Below are positions 14,638 through 22,723 of a stretch of DNA of 31,797 bases, one piece after another. The translations under genes and the position numbers were made by a program. The notes beneath the pieces were generated by a model. That model was not told the DNA's origin. It made no database searches and saw only the letters and a list, made by a program, of their open reading frames with translations. Position 1 is the stretch's first letter; the number at the start of each line of letters is the position of its first letter. Location: positions 1 through 31,797 of the forward strand of contig CALDHV010000261.1 in assembly GCA_937902305.1 (NCBI GenBank), read 5' to 3'. This DNA comes from an uncultured Clostridia bacterium. GTDB lineage: Bacteria > Bacillota > Clostridia > Oscillospirales > Acutalibacteraceae.

Positions 14638-16223
14638 ACGTATACTTTATAGGTATGCTTATTTCGATGGTGCTGTACATCGTGCTCGGCATTATCGTCA
14701 GCAAAAAAGTCAAGAGCGCAAGCGACTTCTTCGTCGCCGGGCGTCAGGCGCCGACGTTGCTCATTGTCGGCTCGCTGGTGGCTTCTTACTGCTCGACCGG
14801 GCTGTTTATGGGCGATTCGGGCGAGTGTTACGGCTACTTCTTCTCCCCGTTTATGATCACGGCGATGATGCTGGCAGGCGGCTACCTTGTCGGCGCGATC
14901 TTTTTCGGAAAGTACCTGCGCAGAAGTCAGGCGTTGACCATCCCGGAGTTTTTTGGCAGAAGATTTCAGTCAAGACCCTTGAGAGTGCTTGCCGCTGTGA
15001 CGGCGATCATCACGATGACGGTGTATCTACTCTCCGTTATGCAGGGGATCGGAACCCTTATGAGCTATGTCACGGGGCTCAACTACAATCTCTGTGTACT
15101 GCTTGCGCTTATTACCTTTGCGGTGCTCACGATAACCTCCGGTTCAAAGGGCGTTTTGATAACCGACACACTGATGTTCGGTATCTTCACCATTTTCTCG
15201 CTGATCGCCGTAACGATCATCGTGACGAAGCTCGGCGGATGGGGCACCGCCGTGACGGATGTTACGCAAAAAGTCAGCGCCGTGCTCTTCTCGTGGGCCG
15301 GAGACCCGACGCATCTTACCGCCAACGGAAGCGGCACCTACAATATGGCATGGGCAATTATGACGGGGCTTACCTGGGTCGCTGTCTGTGCGGTCGCGCC
15401 GTGGCAGTCGAGCCGTTACCTTATGGCAAAGAACGAGCACACCGTCGTGCGCTCCTCCGTATATGCGTCTATCGGCGTTATCCTGTTGGAGTTCTTTATC
15501 CCGACCACCGCGGTCTTTCTCAACCTCTTTAAAGATAAGATCCCCGATTCCCAGCACGCGATGATATGGGGATTGATGAATATGGTACCGACGGTCATCG
15601 GCGTGGTTGCACTGACCGGTGTTCTTGCCGCGGGTATTTCTTCGGCGACGACATTCCTTTCGCTCGTCGGCTCGTCGGTCGCGAATGACATTATGAAGGT
15701 GGATGACGATAAGAAAAAGCTCCGTTATGGCAGAATTGCCATCGCGGTGATCTGCCTCGTGGTTATGATTCTTGCGTATTTCAATCCGCCCGCCATTTAC
15801 TATGTGATGCTTCTCAGCGGCACGGTCGTCGTCTGCTCGTGGTTCCCGGTTTGCATTGCCTCGGTATGGAGCAAGCGCGTGACCAAGACCGGCGCGTTTT
15901 GGGGTATGCTGCTTGGCTTCATCGGCTGTGCGGCCATGAAAATCATCGGTGTCTTTGTGGAACTGCCGATATATCTGGACTCTTTCATCGTCGGGCTGGT
16001 GATGAACTTTATCGGCTTGATTTTGGGCTCCGCGCTGACGAAGGTGACGGAGGCGGAAAAGCAGGAGCGCGCCAATCTCTTCGTTACCCCCGAATGTGAA
16101 AAGGACGTACGCGAGATGAAGCGCACCAAGCGGACGGTCGCCGCGTATATCGGTGTCGGCGTTCTCGTGTCGGTAATGCTGATATTCCTTTGGGTGGTAC
16201 CGTATACAAACGCGTTGGCATAG
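14634..16223 (+). CDS. Sodium:solute symporter (SSS family)
   Basis: The 529-residue membrane protein has the SSS layout of about 13 helices. The SSS signs include SASDFFVAGRQAPTLLIVGSLVASY near the start and the GVLAAGISSATTFLSLVGSSVANDI segment at about residues 325-349, which belongs to the conserved sodium-binding helix region. The family imports substrates such as proline, pantothenate, sugars or choline with sodium. Its place behind the LicC-LicA fusion suggests choline or a similar amino alcohol, taking the role of LicB. That substrate is inferred from context only. Its start overlaps the small peptide gene by four bases. Confidence 0.87.
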   Translation: MNVYFIGMLISMVLYIVLGIIVSKKVKSASDFFVAGRQAPTLLIVGSLVASYCSTGLFMGDSGECYGYFFSPFMITAMMLAGGYLVGAIFFGKYLRRSQALTIPEFFGRRFQSRPLRVLAAVTAIITMTVYLLSVMQGIGTLMSYVTGLNYNLCVLLALITFAVLTITSGSKGVLITDTLMFGIFTIFSLIAVTIIVTKLGGWGTAVTDVTQKVSAVLFSWAGDPTHLTANGSGTYNMAWAIMTGLTWVAVCAVAPWQSSRYLMAKNEHTVVRSSVYASIGVILLEFFIPTTAVFLNLFKDKIPDSQHAMIWGLMNMVPTVIGVVALTGVLAAGISSATTFLSLVGSSVANDIMKVDDDKKKLRYGRIAIAVICLVVMILAYFNPPAIYYVMLLSGTVVVCSWFPVCIASVWSKRVTKTGAFWGMLLGFIGCAAMKIIGVFVELPIYLDSFIVGLVMNFIGLILGSALTKVTEAEKQERANLFVTPECEKDVREMKRTKRTVAAYIGVGVLVSVMLIFLWVVPYTNALA

Positions 16224-16267
16224 AAAAGCGATCTTGATATTCCCCGCTTCCATGACTTTAAAAAAAC

Positions 16268-16296
16268 TTGAAATCTATGAAAAAGCGTGGTATACT
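16268..16296 (+). promoter_or_regulatory. Promoter of serS
   Basis: TTGAAA (16268-16273) and TATACT (16291-16296) are 17 bases apart. The leader is only about 40 bases, too short for a T-box. Confidence 0.75.
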
Positions 16297-16339
16297 GTAA
16301 CATTGTATAATGATAATACTATCATCGGAGGCGTATATT

Positions 16340-17635
16340 ATGCTGGATATTAAGTTTGTCCGGGAAAACCCGGAGCTGGTCAAGGAAAACATCAAGAAGA
16401 AGTTTAAGGACAGCAAACTGCCGCTGGTGGACGAGGCGATCGCGCTCGATGCCCGCAAGCGGGAGGTCAACAGCCGCGCCAACGACCTGCGCGCCAACCG
16501 CAACAAGGTCAGCAAGGAGATCGGTGCGCTGATGGGTCAGGGCAAGCGCGACGAAGCGGAGGCAAAGAAAAAGCTCGTCTCCGAGCAGGCGGCGGAGCTT
16601 GCCGCGCTGGAGGCGGAGGAAACCGCGCTGACCGAAAAGCTGACCGCCACCATGATGAAGATCCCGAATATCATCGACCCGTCGGTGCCGATCGGCAAAA
16701 ACGACGAGGAAAATGTCGAGGTGCAGCAGTTCGGGGAGCAGATCCGGCACGATTTCGAGGTGCCGTACCACACCGACATTATGGCAAGGTTCAACGGCAT
16801 CGACAAGACCGCCGCCGGCAAGGTCGCCGGAGAGGGCTTCTACTATCTGATGGGCGATATTGCCCGCCTGCACAGCGCGGTGCTGTCCTACGCCCGCGAT
16901 TTTATGATCGACAAGGGCTTCACCTACTGCATCCCGCCGTTTATGATCCGCTCCAACGTCGTCACCGGCGTGATGAGCTTTGAGGAAATGGACGCGATGA
17001 TGTACAAGATCGAGGGCGAGGACCTCTACCTCATCGGCACGAGCGAGCATTCGATGATCGGTAAATTCATCGACTCCATCACCCCCGAGGAGCAACTGCC
17101 GCTGACGCTGACCAGCTATTCCCCCTGCTTCCGCAAGGAAAAGGGCGCTCACGGCATCGAGGAGCGCGGCATTTACCGCATCCACCAGTTCGAAAAGCAG
17201 GAAATGATCGTTATTTGCAAGCCCGAGGAGAGTATGGACTGGTTTAACAAGATGTGGAGCTACAGCGTCGAGCTGTTCCGCTCGCTGGACATCCCGGTGC
17301 GCACACTGGAGTGCTGCTCCGGAGATCTGGCGGATCTCAAGGTCAAATCCTACGATGTGGAGGCATGGTCGCCGAAGCAGGGCAAGTATTTCGAGGTTTG
17401 CTCCTGCTCCAATCTCGGAGACGCGCAGGCGCGGCGGCTCGGCATCCGTGTCAAGGGTGCCGACGGCAACAAGTACCTTGCCCACACCCTCAATAACACC
17501 GTCGTGGCGCCGCCGCGTATGCTGATCGCTCTGCTCGAAAACAATCTTTGCTTCGACGGGCAGAAATACAGCGTCAAGATCCCCAAGGCGTTACAGCCGT
17601 ATATGGGCGGCAAGACCGAGATCGTCGAAAAGTAA
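16340..17635 (+). CDS. serS: Serine--tRNA ligase
   Basis: SerRS charges tRNA-Ser. The 431-residue protein starts with the long antiparallel coiled-coil arm (about residues 28-105, rich in Lys, Glu and Ala) that grips the tRNA variable arm. The class II motifs follow: motif 1 around GEGFYYLMGDIARL, motif 2 FRKEKGAHGIEERGIYRIHQF, and motif 3 NTVVAPPRMLIALLENN. The ATG at 16340 follows GGAGG at 16327-16331; the longer frame from 16310 has no ribosome binding site. It is monocistronic and has its own promoter. Confidence 0.97.
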   Translation: MLDIKFVRENPELVKENIKKKFKDSKLPLVDEAIALDARKREVNSRANDLRANRNKVSKEIGALMGQGKRDEAEAKKKLVSEQAAELAALEAEETALTEKLTATMMKIPNIIDPSVPIGKNDEENVEVQQFGEQIRHDFEVPYHTDIMARFNGIDKTAAGKVAGEGFYYLMGDIARLHSAVLSYARDFMIDKGFTYCIPPFMIRSNVVTGVMSFEEMDAMMYKIEGEDLYLIGTSEHSMIGKFIDSITPEEQLPLTLTSYSPCFRKEKGAHGIEERGIYRIHQFEKQEMIVICKPEESMDWFNKMWSYSVELFRSLDIPVRTLECCSGDLADLKVKSYDVEAWSPKQGKYFEVCSCSNLGDAQARRLGIRVKGADGNKYLAHTLNNTVVAPPRMLIALLENNLCFDGQKYSVKIPKALQPYMGGKTEIVEK

Positions 17636-17649
17636 GCCTTCGGGCTTAC
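17632..17649. terminator. TTCG-tetraloop stem over the serS stop codon
   Basis: GTAAGCC (17632-17638) and GGCTTAC (17643-17649) pair around TTCG. The stop TAA of serS lies inside the left arm. No U-run follows on the + strand; on the - strand TTTTC follows, so it may also end the spoVAE transcript. Confidence 0.5.
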
Positions 17650-17657
17650 GATTGGGA

Positions 17658-17700
17658 TGCTTGCCCCTGTAGGGTGCGGCGTCCCCGACGCACCGTGTGC
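17658..17700 (-). repeat. Dispersed modular repeat, short copy B
   Basis: The block GTAGGGTGCGGCGTCCCC (17669-17686) matches copy C and, on the other strand, copy A. The heptamer block is missing, so this is a partial copy between serS and spoVAE. Confidence 0.5.
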
Positions 17701-17701
17701 G

Positions 17702-18067
17702 CTATGATTTGTCGCCGGGCTTGGCGATGAGGGCGCAGATCAGCCCGAAGGTCACCGCGGCGGCGATACCGCCGGAGGTGCCGCTCAATCCGCCGGTCAA
17801 AATGCCTGCCGCACCGTGGGCATCGACCGCCTCGCGCACCCCGCCGGCAAGAGCATACCCGAAGCCGGTCAGCGGCACCGTCGCACCGCACCCCGCGAAC
17901 TTGACCAGCGGCTCATACAACCCCACCGCCGTCAGCGCGACCCCGGCGGTCACAAAGGCGACCAGTATCCGCGCCGGTGTCAGGCGGGTATAGTCCATCA
18001 ACAACTGCCCGACCACGCAGATACCGCCGCCGATCAAAAACGCTTTTACGAGCATCCACCAATCCAT
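17702..18067 (-). CDS. spoVAE: Stage V sporulation protein AE (SpoVAE-b type)
   Basis: A 121-residue membrane protein of the SpoVA complex, needed for movement of dipicolinic acid across the spore inner membrane. The signature segments LTPARILVAFVTAGVAL, GLYEPLVKFAGCGATVPLTGFG and LTGGLSGTSGGIAAA span the chain, with about four hydrophobic helices. The ATG at 18067 was chosen because GGGGGAG lies just before it; an upstream in-frame ATG at 18121 has no such site. In most spore formers the gene is beside spoVAC and spoVAD; here it is alone and divergent from the CNNM-type gene. A forespore promoter would be expected upstream but none could be assigned with confidence. Confidence 0.93.
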   Translation of the reverse strand: MDWWMLVKAFLIGGGICVVGQLLMDYTRLTPARILVAFVTAGVALTAVGLYEPLVKFAGCGATVPLTGFGYALAGGVREAVDAHGAAGILTGGLSGTSGGIAAAVTFGLICALIAKPGDKS

Positions 18068-18149
18068 TTTTCGCTCCCCCTTCTTCCGATTATCCTGCCA
18101 CATAGGCGGCAAAATATACATTTTTCAATTATAGGAGGTCGTTTTTCCG

Positions 18150-19388
18150 ATGTTGGATCCCGACAGTATACGCTTGTTGATCGCTATGCTGGTGCTGGTG
18201 GTATTTTCCGCCTATTTTTCCGCCACCGAGACCGCATTTTCGTCCTTTAACCGTATCCGGATCAAAAATGCCGCCGAAAACGGCGACAAACGCGCCGCAC
18301 AGGTGTTGCGGCTGTCGGAAAATTACGACCGCCTGCTGTCCGCCATTCTGGTGGGCAACAATATCGTCAATATCCTGCTGACCACTCTGGCGACTGTGTT
18401 TTTTGTCAAAAACTTCGGAGAAAACAAGGGTGCGACTCTCGCCACCGTCATCACCACCGTCGTGGTGCTGATCTTCGGAGAGATCAGCCCGAAAAGCCTT
18501 GCCAAAGACCACGCCGACCGATTTGCCATCACCACCGCGCCGCTGTTGCAGGGCGTCGTGTGGCTGCTGACGCCGATCAACTGGCTGTTTTCGCTGTGGA
18601 AAAAACTGCTGTCCCGCCTGTTCCGCACCAAAGCCGACGACGCAGTGACCGAGGATGAGCTGTTGACCATCGTGGACGAGGCGGAGCAGGGCGGCTCCCT
18701 CAATGAGCAGGAAAGCGAGCTGATCCACCGGGTCATTTCGTTTAACGACCGCGAGGCGGGGGACATCCTCATTCCGCGAGTCAGCATTTGCGGTATCGAT
18801 GCGGACGCGACCTACGAGGCGCTGGGCGCGCAGTTCGCCACGACGCGGTATTCGCGCCTGCCGGTATACGAGGATACCATCGACCGGGTGGTGGGCGTGG
18901 TGCATTTGAGCGACTATGCCGCCAATCCGGGCAAATCGCCCCGCGCGCTGATGCGTCCGGCGGTATTTGTGCCGCCGACGGTCAAGATACGTCTGCTGCT
19001 CAAGCAACTGCAGCAGGAAAAGACCCACATGGCGATCGTCACCGACGAATACGGCGGCACCCGCGGCATCGTGACGATGGAGGACATCCTCGAGGAGCTG
19101 GTCGGTGACATCTGGGACGAGCACGATGAGGTGGTCGAGCCGTTCCGCGAGACACCGGAGGGCACGCTGGTGCTTTGCTCGGCGGAGCTCACGGCGCTGA
19201 TCGAGCGGTTTGATATGACCGAGACCGACTGCGATGCCGCCACCGTCAGCGGATGGGTGATGGAGACCCTCGGCCGTATCCCCGCCGTGGGGGACACCTT
19301 TGCGGTGGATGGGCTGACCGTCACTGTCACCAAGGTGGATGCCACCCGCCCGACCGAGATCCTTTTGAGTAGAGACGATAGACGTTAG
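18150..19388 (+). CDS. CNNM/CorC-HlyC family membrane protein with CBS pair
   Basis: The 412-residue protein has an N-terminal DUF21/CNNM transmembrane domain (about 1-190, starting with FSAYFSATETAFSSFNRIR), a CBS pair (about 205-330, with TRYSRLPVYEDTIDRVVGVVHL and MAIVTDEYGGTRGIVTMEDILEELVGDIWDEHDE), and a CorC_HlyC domain at the end. Relatives are magnesium transporters or efflux proteins; older annotations call them hemolysins. A magnesium or divalent-cation role is likely. AGGAGG at 18133-18138 precedes the ATG. The final residues SRDDRR are encoded by the edge of repeat copy C, so the natural C-terminus was probably altered by the repeat. Confidence 0.9.
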   Translation: MLDPDSIRLLIAMLVLVVFSAYFSATETAFSSFNRIRIKNAAENGDKRAAQVLRLSENYDRLLSAILVGNNIVNILLTTLATVFFVKNFGENKGATLATVITTVVVLIFGEISPKSLAKDHADRFAITTAPLLQGVVWLLTPINWLFSLWKKLLSRLFRTKADDAVTEDELLTIVDEAEQGGSLNEQESELIHRVISFNDREAGDILIPRVSICGIDADATYEALGAQFATTRYSRLPVYEDTIDRVVGVVHLSDYAANPGKSPRALMRPAVFVPPTVKIRLLLKQLQQEKTHMAIVTDEYGGTRGIVTMEDILEELVGDIWDEHDEVVEPFRETPEGTLVLCSAELTALIERFDMTETDCDAATVSGWVMETLGRIPAVGDTFAVDGLTVTVTKVDATRPTEILLSRDDRR

Positions 19389-19562
19389 ACATTAGACGAT
19401 AAGGGTTTCGGCTTCTGCGTAGCCGGAGGTTTCTGTGTTTTGCGGAATACTGTACCCGTAGGGTGCGGCGTCCCCTACGGGTGGTTTCAGCGTGTCGGAA
19501 ACAACTCTGCCAATCGGCAGTTTCTGCCATTGGATTGCCGCACCGGTGTGTGCACCGGTGCG
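19372..19562 (-). repeat. Dispersed modular repeat, copy C (inverted)
   Basis: Read on the minus strand it contains a 34-base block (19509-19542) that differs from copy D by one base. It also has a hairpin CCCGTAGGG/CCCTACGGG (19455-19481), the CCGGCTACGC..AAGCCGAAACCCTTATC block and four heptamers (19372-19399). The first heptamers lie inside the CNNM-type gene. At its outer end GCACCGGTG/CACCGGTGC (19541-19562) forms a further 9-bp hairpin. Confidence 0.8.
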
Positions 19563-19634
19563 CAATGACAACGCAGGGGGCTTGTACCAACATAAAGCGT
19601 AAAACCCGCGCGTGAAATACGTATAAAGACATCG

Positions 19635-19670
19635 AAAAGGCTTGGCGACATTGATCGCCAAGCCTTTTTT
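19635..19670. terminator. Bidirectional intrinsic terminator between convergent genes
   Basis: AAAAGGCTTGGCGA (19635-19648) and its exact complement (19655-19668) flank a CATTGA loop, with T-runs on both strands. It can end both the CNNM-type transcript and the leftward esterase/NRPS operon. Confidence 0.92.
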
Positions 19671-19691
19671 GTCGGTTAAACTGCCTTTCGT

Positions 19692-22600
19692 TCACTTGAG
19701 CCAGCGGAACATTCTCAGCTTGCTGAAAAATCCGCCGATATTCAGCTCGTTGTAAACCGCGGTGAGAACGGATTTGACCGTTGCCTTGTCGTCGTCGGTG
19801 CAGGCAACCAGCGCCTTGATCGTCGCCCCCATAATATCCCGGTAATTCTCCATTGAGGAGATGTGGTAGCGGCTGGAGGCGTAGTCGAGCATAATCTCCA
19901 GCCCCTCGGGGGTGTTGAGCACCTCCAGGTCGAGGATGTTCTGTGACGCTGCGGCGTTGTGCTTAAGCTCGACCTCACCCAAAAGACCGGGGACATCGCC
20001 GAGCTCACGCAGGTCATCTTGGTACAGGATGCACTCCGCGTCGTCCACGACGACATTGCCGTTGAGCTCGACCGCGGCATAACAGCTATGCTCGATGCCC
20101 TTGTTGATCTGGTCAACGACATCGGCATACAGCGCGGGGATCTTCATTTTCCCGTTGAGGCTGACCGCGACGGGGAGATTGCGGAACATCAGCCCAACCG
20201 TGGACATCTCGTTCGTGTTCTCACGACCGTTGTAGATCCACGAAACCATAATGTGCTTGTAGCGGTTGTAGAACGCCGTCGCCAGGATATTCGCGGTGAC
20301 GAAGAACGCATTCGGCGTGAGCGAATTGAGCTTGAGCACCCGGTCGTACGCGTCCTTCGTGACCGGTACCTTATAGAAAAGCTCGTTGTTTTCGTTTTCG
20401 CGGGGGTTATCATCGACGGTGGGATATTTCTGCCACGCGATGCCGTTATTGAAGTACCGGTCATCGAAATACTGCTTACATTCCTGATAGAAGGGAGACC
20501 AGGTGGTCTTTTCTCTCTTGCGGATGTTGTAATAGTAGTAGTCCGGCGCGGTCGGCTGGTCAAAATAGATATTCAAAATGTCCCCGAGAAAGACCTTCGA
20601 GGAGGTGCCGTCAAACAGCGTGTGGTGAACATCCATAAAGAGGTAGCCTGCCTCCTCCGTCTCAAAGGCGCGGCACCGGAACAGGAGATCATCGACCATC
20701 TTGAAGGGCTGTACAAGAGACTCCTTGAGCGTTTCCAGCTCCGCCTCGGTGATATGCTCCAGCGAAACCTCGCTCCAACGCTCGGGCGAATATTTCTGCA
20801 TCGGTCTGCCATCCTCGTCAAAATAGAACGTGGTCAGCAACGCCGGGTGGTTCAGGATTGCCTTGTTCACCGCTCCGACCAGCTTTTCCATATCCAGGAC
20901 GTTCTTGTCGAACTTCATCATTTGATAAAGATTATACATCGTGGACTTGGGCGTATAGAGCTGATAGTCAAACATATACACCTGCTCCGGCGTCAGTCCC
21001 TGCGCGTGCTCAAGTGCTTTCCGGTTTGCCTCCTCCATATCGACACCCGCAAAGTCTGCGGATTCCTTTTTGTAGATCTCGGCGATCTTTTCCGCGGTGT
21101 GGCCGCGGAAGATCTGCGTTGCCTGAAGCCCCTGGAGACCGCTGTCCACAATAACCTCCATCGAGGCAAGCGAATCGCCGCCGAGCTGATAAAAGTCGTC
21201 CTTAATGCCGATCTTGTCCATCTTGAGCACCTTGGCGAAAGCGTCGCAAAGCGCCTTTTCGACATCGTCTCTCGGCTCGACATAATCCTCGCGGTAGTCG
21301 TTGAAATCGGGCTTCGGGAGAGCCTTTCTGTCCATTTTTCCGTTCGGGCGGAGCGGAATGCTGTCAACGTGGATGAAGAAAGAGGGGATCATATAGTAAG
21401 GCAGGTACAGCTCCATTTCCTTACGCACCTTTTCTTCGTCAAAGGTGATCTTATCCTTATAATAAATGCAGATGAACACCTTGTTGTTTTCGTCGAATAT
21501 CCTTGCCGCCGTCCAGTCCACCTTGAGCACCTTTTTCGCAACGCCCTCAATCTCGCCCGGCTCAACGCGGTTGCCGTTGATCTTGACCATATCGCTCAAG
21601 CGCCCGCAGATGACCAGTCTGCCCAGCTCGTCCTTTTTGGCAAGGTCGCCGGAATAGTACAGACGACCTCTCCCGTCGCCTCTGTCCTTGAATACGGCGG
21701 CAGTCTGCTCCGGCAGGTTGAAATAGCCTCGGACATAGTCGTTTTCAAAGCATATCTCGCCCTCCTCGCCGTCGGGAACCTCGTTCCCGTTTTCGTCGAG
21801 AAGATAGATCTTATGTCCAAACTCGGAATTGCCGACCGGGGTCTGCGCGTACATTTTGTCGATGAGGAAATGCGTCACGGCAAAGCCGGATTCGCTCATC
21901 AGGTAGAAATTATGGATCAGCAGGTCGTCCATATACACTTCGTTCGCCGGCTCACTGCCGATGATGCAGAACTTGAGACCGGGAATCTTTTTGCCCATTC
22001 TGCGGATGTGGGAGGGAGTCAGGAAGGTGCCGGTGATGTGATTGGTGATGATGAACATTCCGATCAGCAGGGGGTTTTTCAGCGTCTTGTAGGAAACGAC
22101 ATAGACGTAGGCGGCCAGCTCCAGCGCTTTGACCAGAATGAGGGTGGAGGCGATGAAATTGAGCGGAGCGACGAGGGCAAATCTGTCCTCGGCGGTGGCG
22201 AGCTTATCACAGCTCGTGAGGTCAACGGAGAGCAGCATCCGGTCGATGTTGCCGTATTCGTGGATAACGCCCTTCGGGTTTCCCGTCGTGCCCGAGGTGT
22301 AGACCGCAAAGGCGGCATCGTGCGGCTGCGTCTCGATATAGCCCTCCTTCGGCTCAAAGCCCTGTATCTCCTCCCACGCCGCCATATCAATGACCAGCTT
22401 GCACCCGCAGTCCTTTTTGATATATTCGATCCGCTCGGGCGCATAGTTGTCCTCGACAAGGACAAACGCCGAGCCGTTCCTCCACACGCCGAGCAGAGAA
22501 ACGATGGGCTTGACCCCTCTGGGCAGACAGATCATCACGAAATCTTCTTTTCCGATGCCCTTGCTTTGCAGATACGCGAAGACCTTGCCCGAAATCTCGC

Positions 22601-22703
22601 CGACCTGCCGATAGGTCAGCCCGTTCGGGATGCTGTCGTCGGCAAGAACGGATTTATCCGCGAACTTGTCAACATTTCCGAGAATCATTCTGATGTAATC
22701 CAT
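19692..22703 (-). CDS. Single-module NRPS-like protein, A-PCP-C order
   Basis: In 1003 residues an adenylation domain (about 1-470) is followed by a carrier protein (475-545) and a condensation domain (570-1000). Core motifs are YTSGTTGNPKG (135-145), GRLSDMVKINGNRVEPGEIE (367-386), PNGKMDRKAL with Lys456, LGGDSL with the phosphopantetheine Ser511, and HHTLFDG (693-699) with the catalytic second His. The A domain lacks the aspartate that binds the amino group of alpha-amino acids: the FDxS position reads FIAS (Ile184). It may thus load a carboxylic acid or an unusual amino acid. The C domain would pass it to a free acceptor. No thioesterase, reductase or PPTase gene is near. It sits 20 bases after the esterase gene with AGGAGG before its ATG. 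Confidence 0.85.
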   Translation of the reverse strand: MDYIRMILGNVDKFADKSVLADDSIPNGLTYRQVGEISGKVFAYLQSKGIGKEDFVMICLPRGVKPIVSLLGVWRNGSAFVLVEDNYAPERIEYIKKDCGCKLVIDMAAWEEIQGFEPKEGYIETQPHDAAFAVYTSGTTGNPKGVIHEYGNIDRMLLSVDLTSCDKLATAEDRFALVAPLNFIASTLILVKALELAAYVYVVSYKTLKNPLLIGMFIITNHITGTFLTPSHIRRMGKKIPGLKFCIIGSEPANEVYMDDLLIHNFYLMSESGFAVTHFLIDKMYAQTPVGNSEFGHKIYLLDENGNEVPDGEEGEICFENDYVRGYFNLPEQTAAVFKDRGDGRGRLYYSGDLAKKDELGRLVICGRLSDMVKINGNRVEPGEIEGVAKKVLKVDWTAARIFDENNKVFICIYYKDKITFDEEKVRKEMELYLPYYMIPSFFIHVDSIPLRPNGKMDRKALPKPDFNDYREDYVEPRDDVEKALCDAFAKVLKMDKIGIKDDFYQLGGDSLASMEVIVDSGLQGLQATQIFRGHTAEKIAEIYKKESADFAGVDMEEANRKALEHAQGLTPEQVYMFDYQLYTPKSTMYNLYQMMKFDKNVLDMEKLVGAVNKAILNHPALLTTFYFDEDGRPMQKYSPERWSEVSLEHITEAELETLKESLVQPFKMVDDLLFRCRAFETEEAGYLFMDVHHTLFDGTSSKVFLGDILNIYFDQPTAPDYYYYNIRKREKTTWSPFYQECKQYFDDRYFNNGIAWQKYPTVDDNPRENENNELFYKVPVTKDAYDRVLKLNSLTPNAFFVTANILATAFYNRYKHIMVSWIYNGRENTNEMSTVGLMFRNLPVAVSLNGKMKIPALYADVVDQINKGIEHSCYAAVELNGNVVVDDAECILYQDDLRELGDVPGLLGEVELKHNAAASQNILDLEVLNTPEGLEIMLDYASSRYHISSMENYRDIMGATIKALVACTDDDKATVKSVLTAVYNELNIGGFFSKLRMFRWLK

Positions 22704-22723
22704 AACACTATCCTCCTGATATA

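Noticed and set aside
16297..16339. T-box before serS
   Set aside because: The leader is about 40 bases, too short for a T-box, and no T-box sequence is visible.
19692..22703. D-alanine ligase DltA plus carrier
   Set aside because: The A domain, carrier and a condensation domain with HHTLFDG are one chain, and no dltB or dltD is adjacent.
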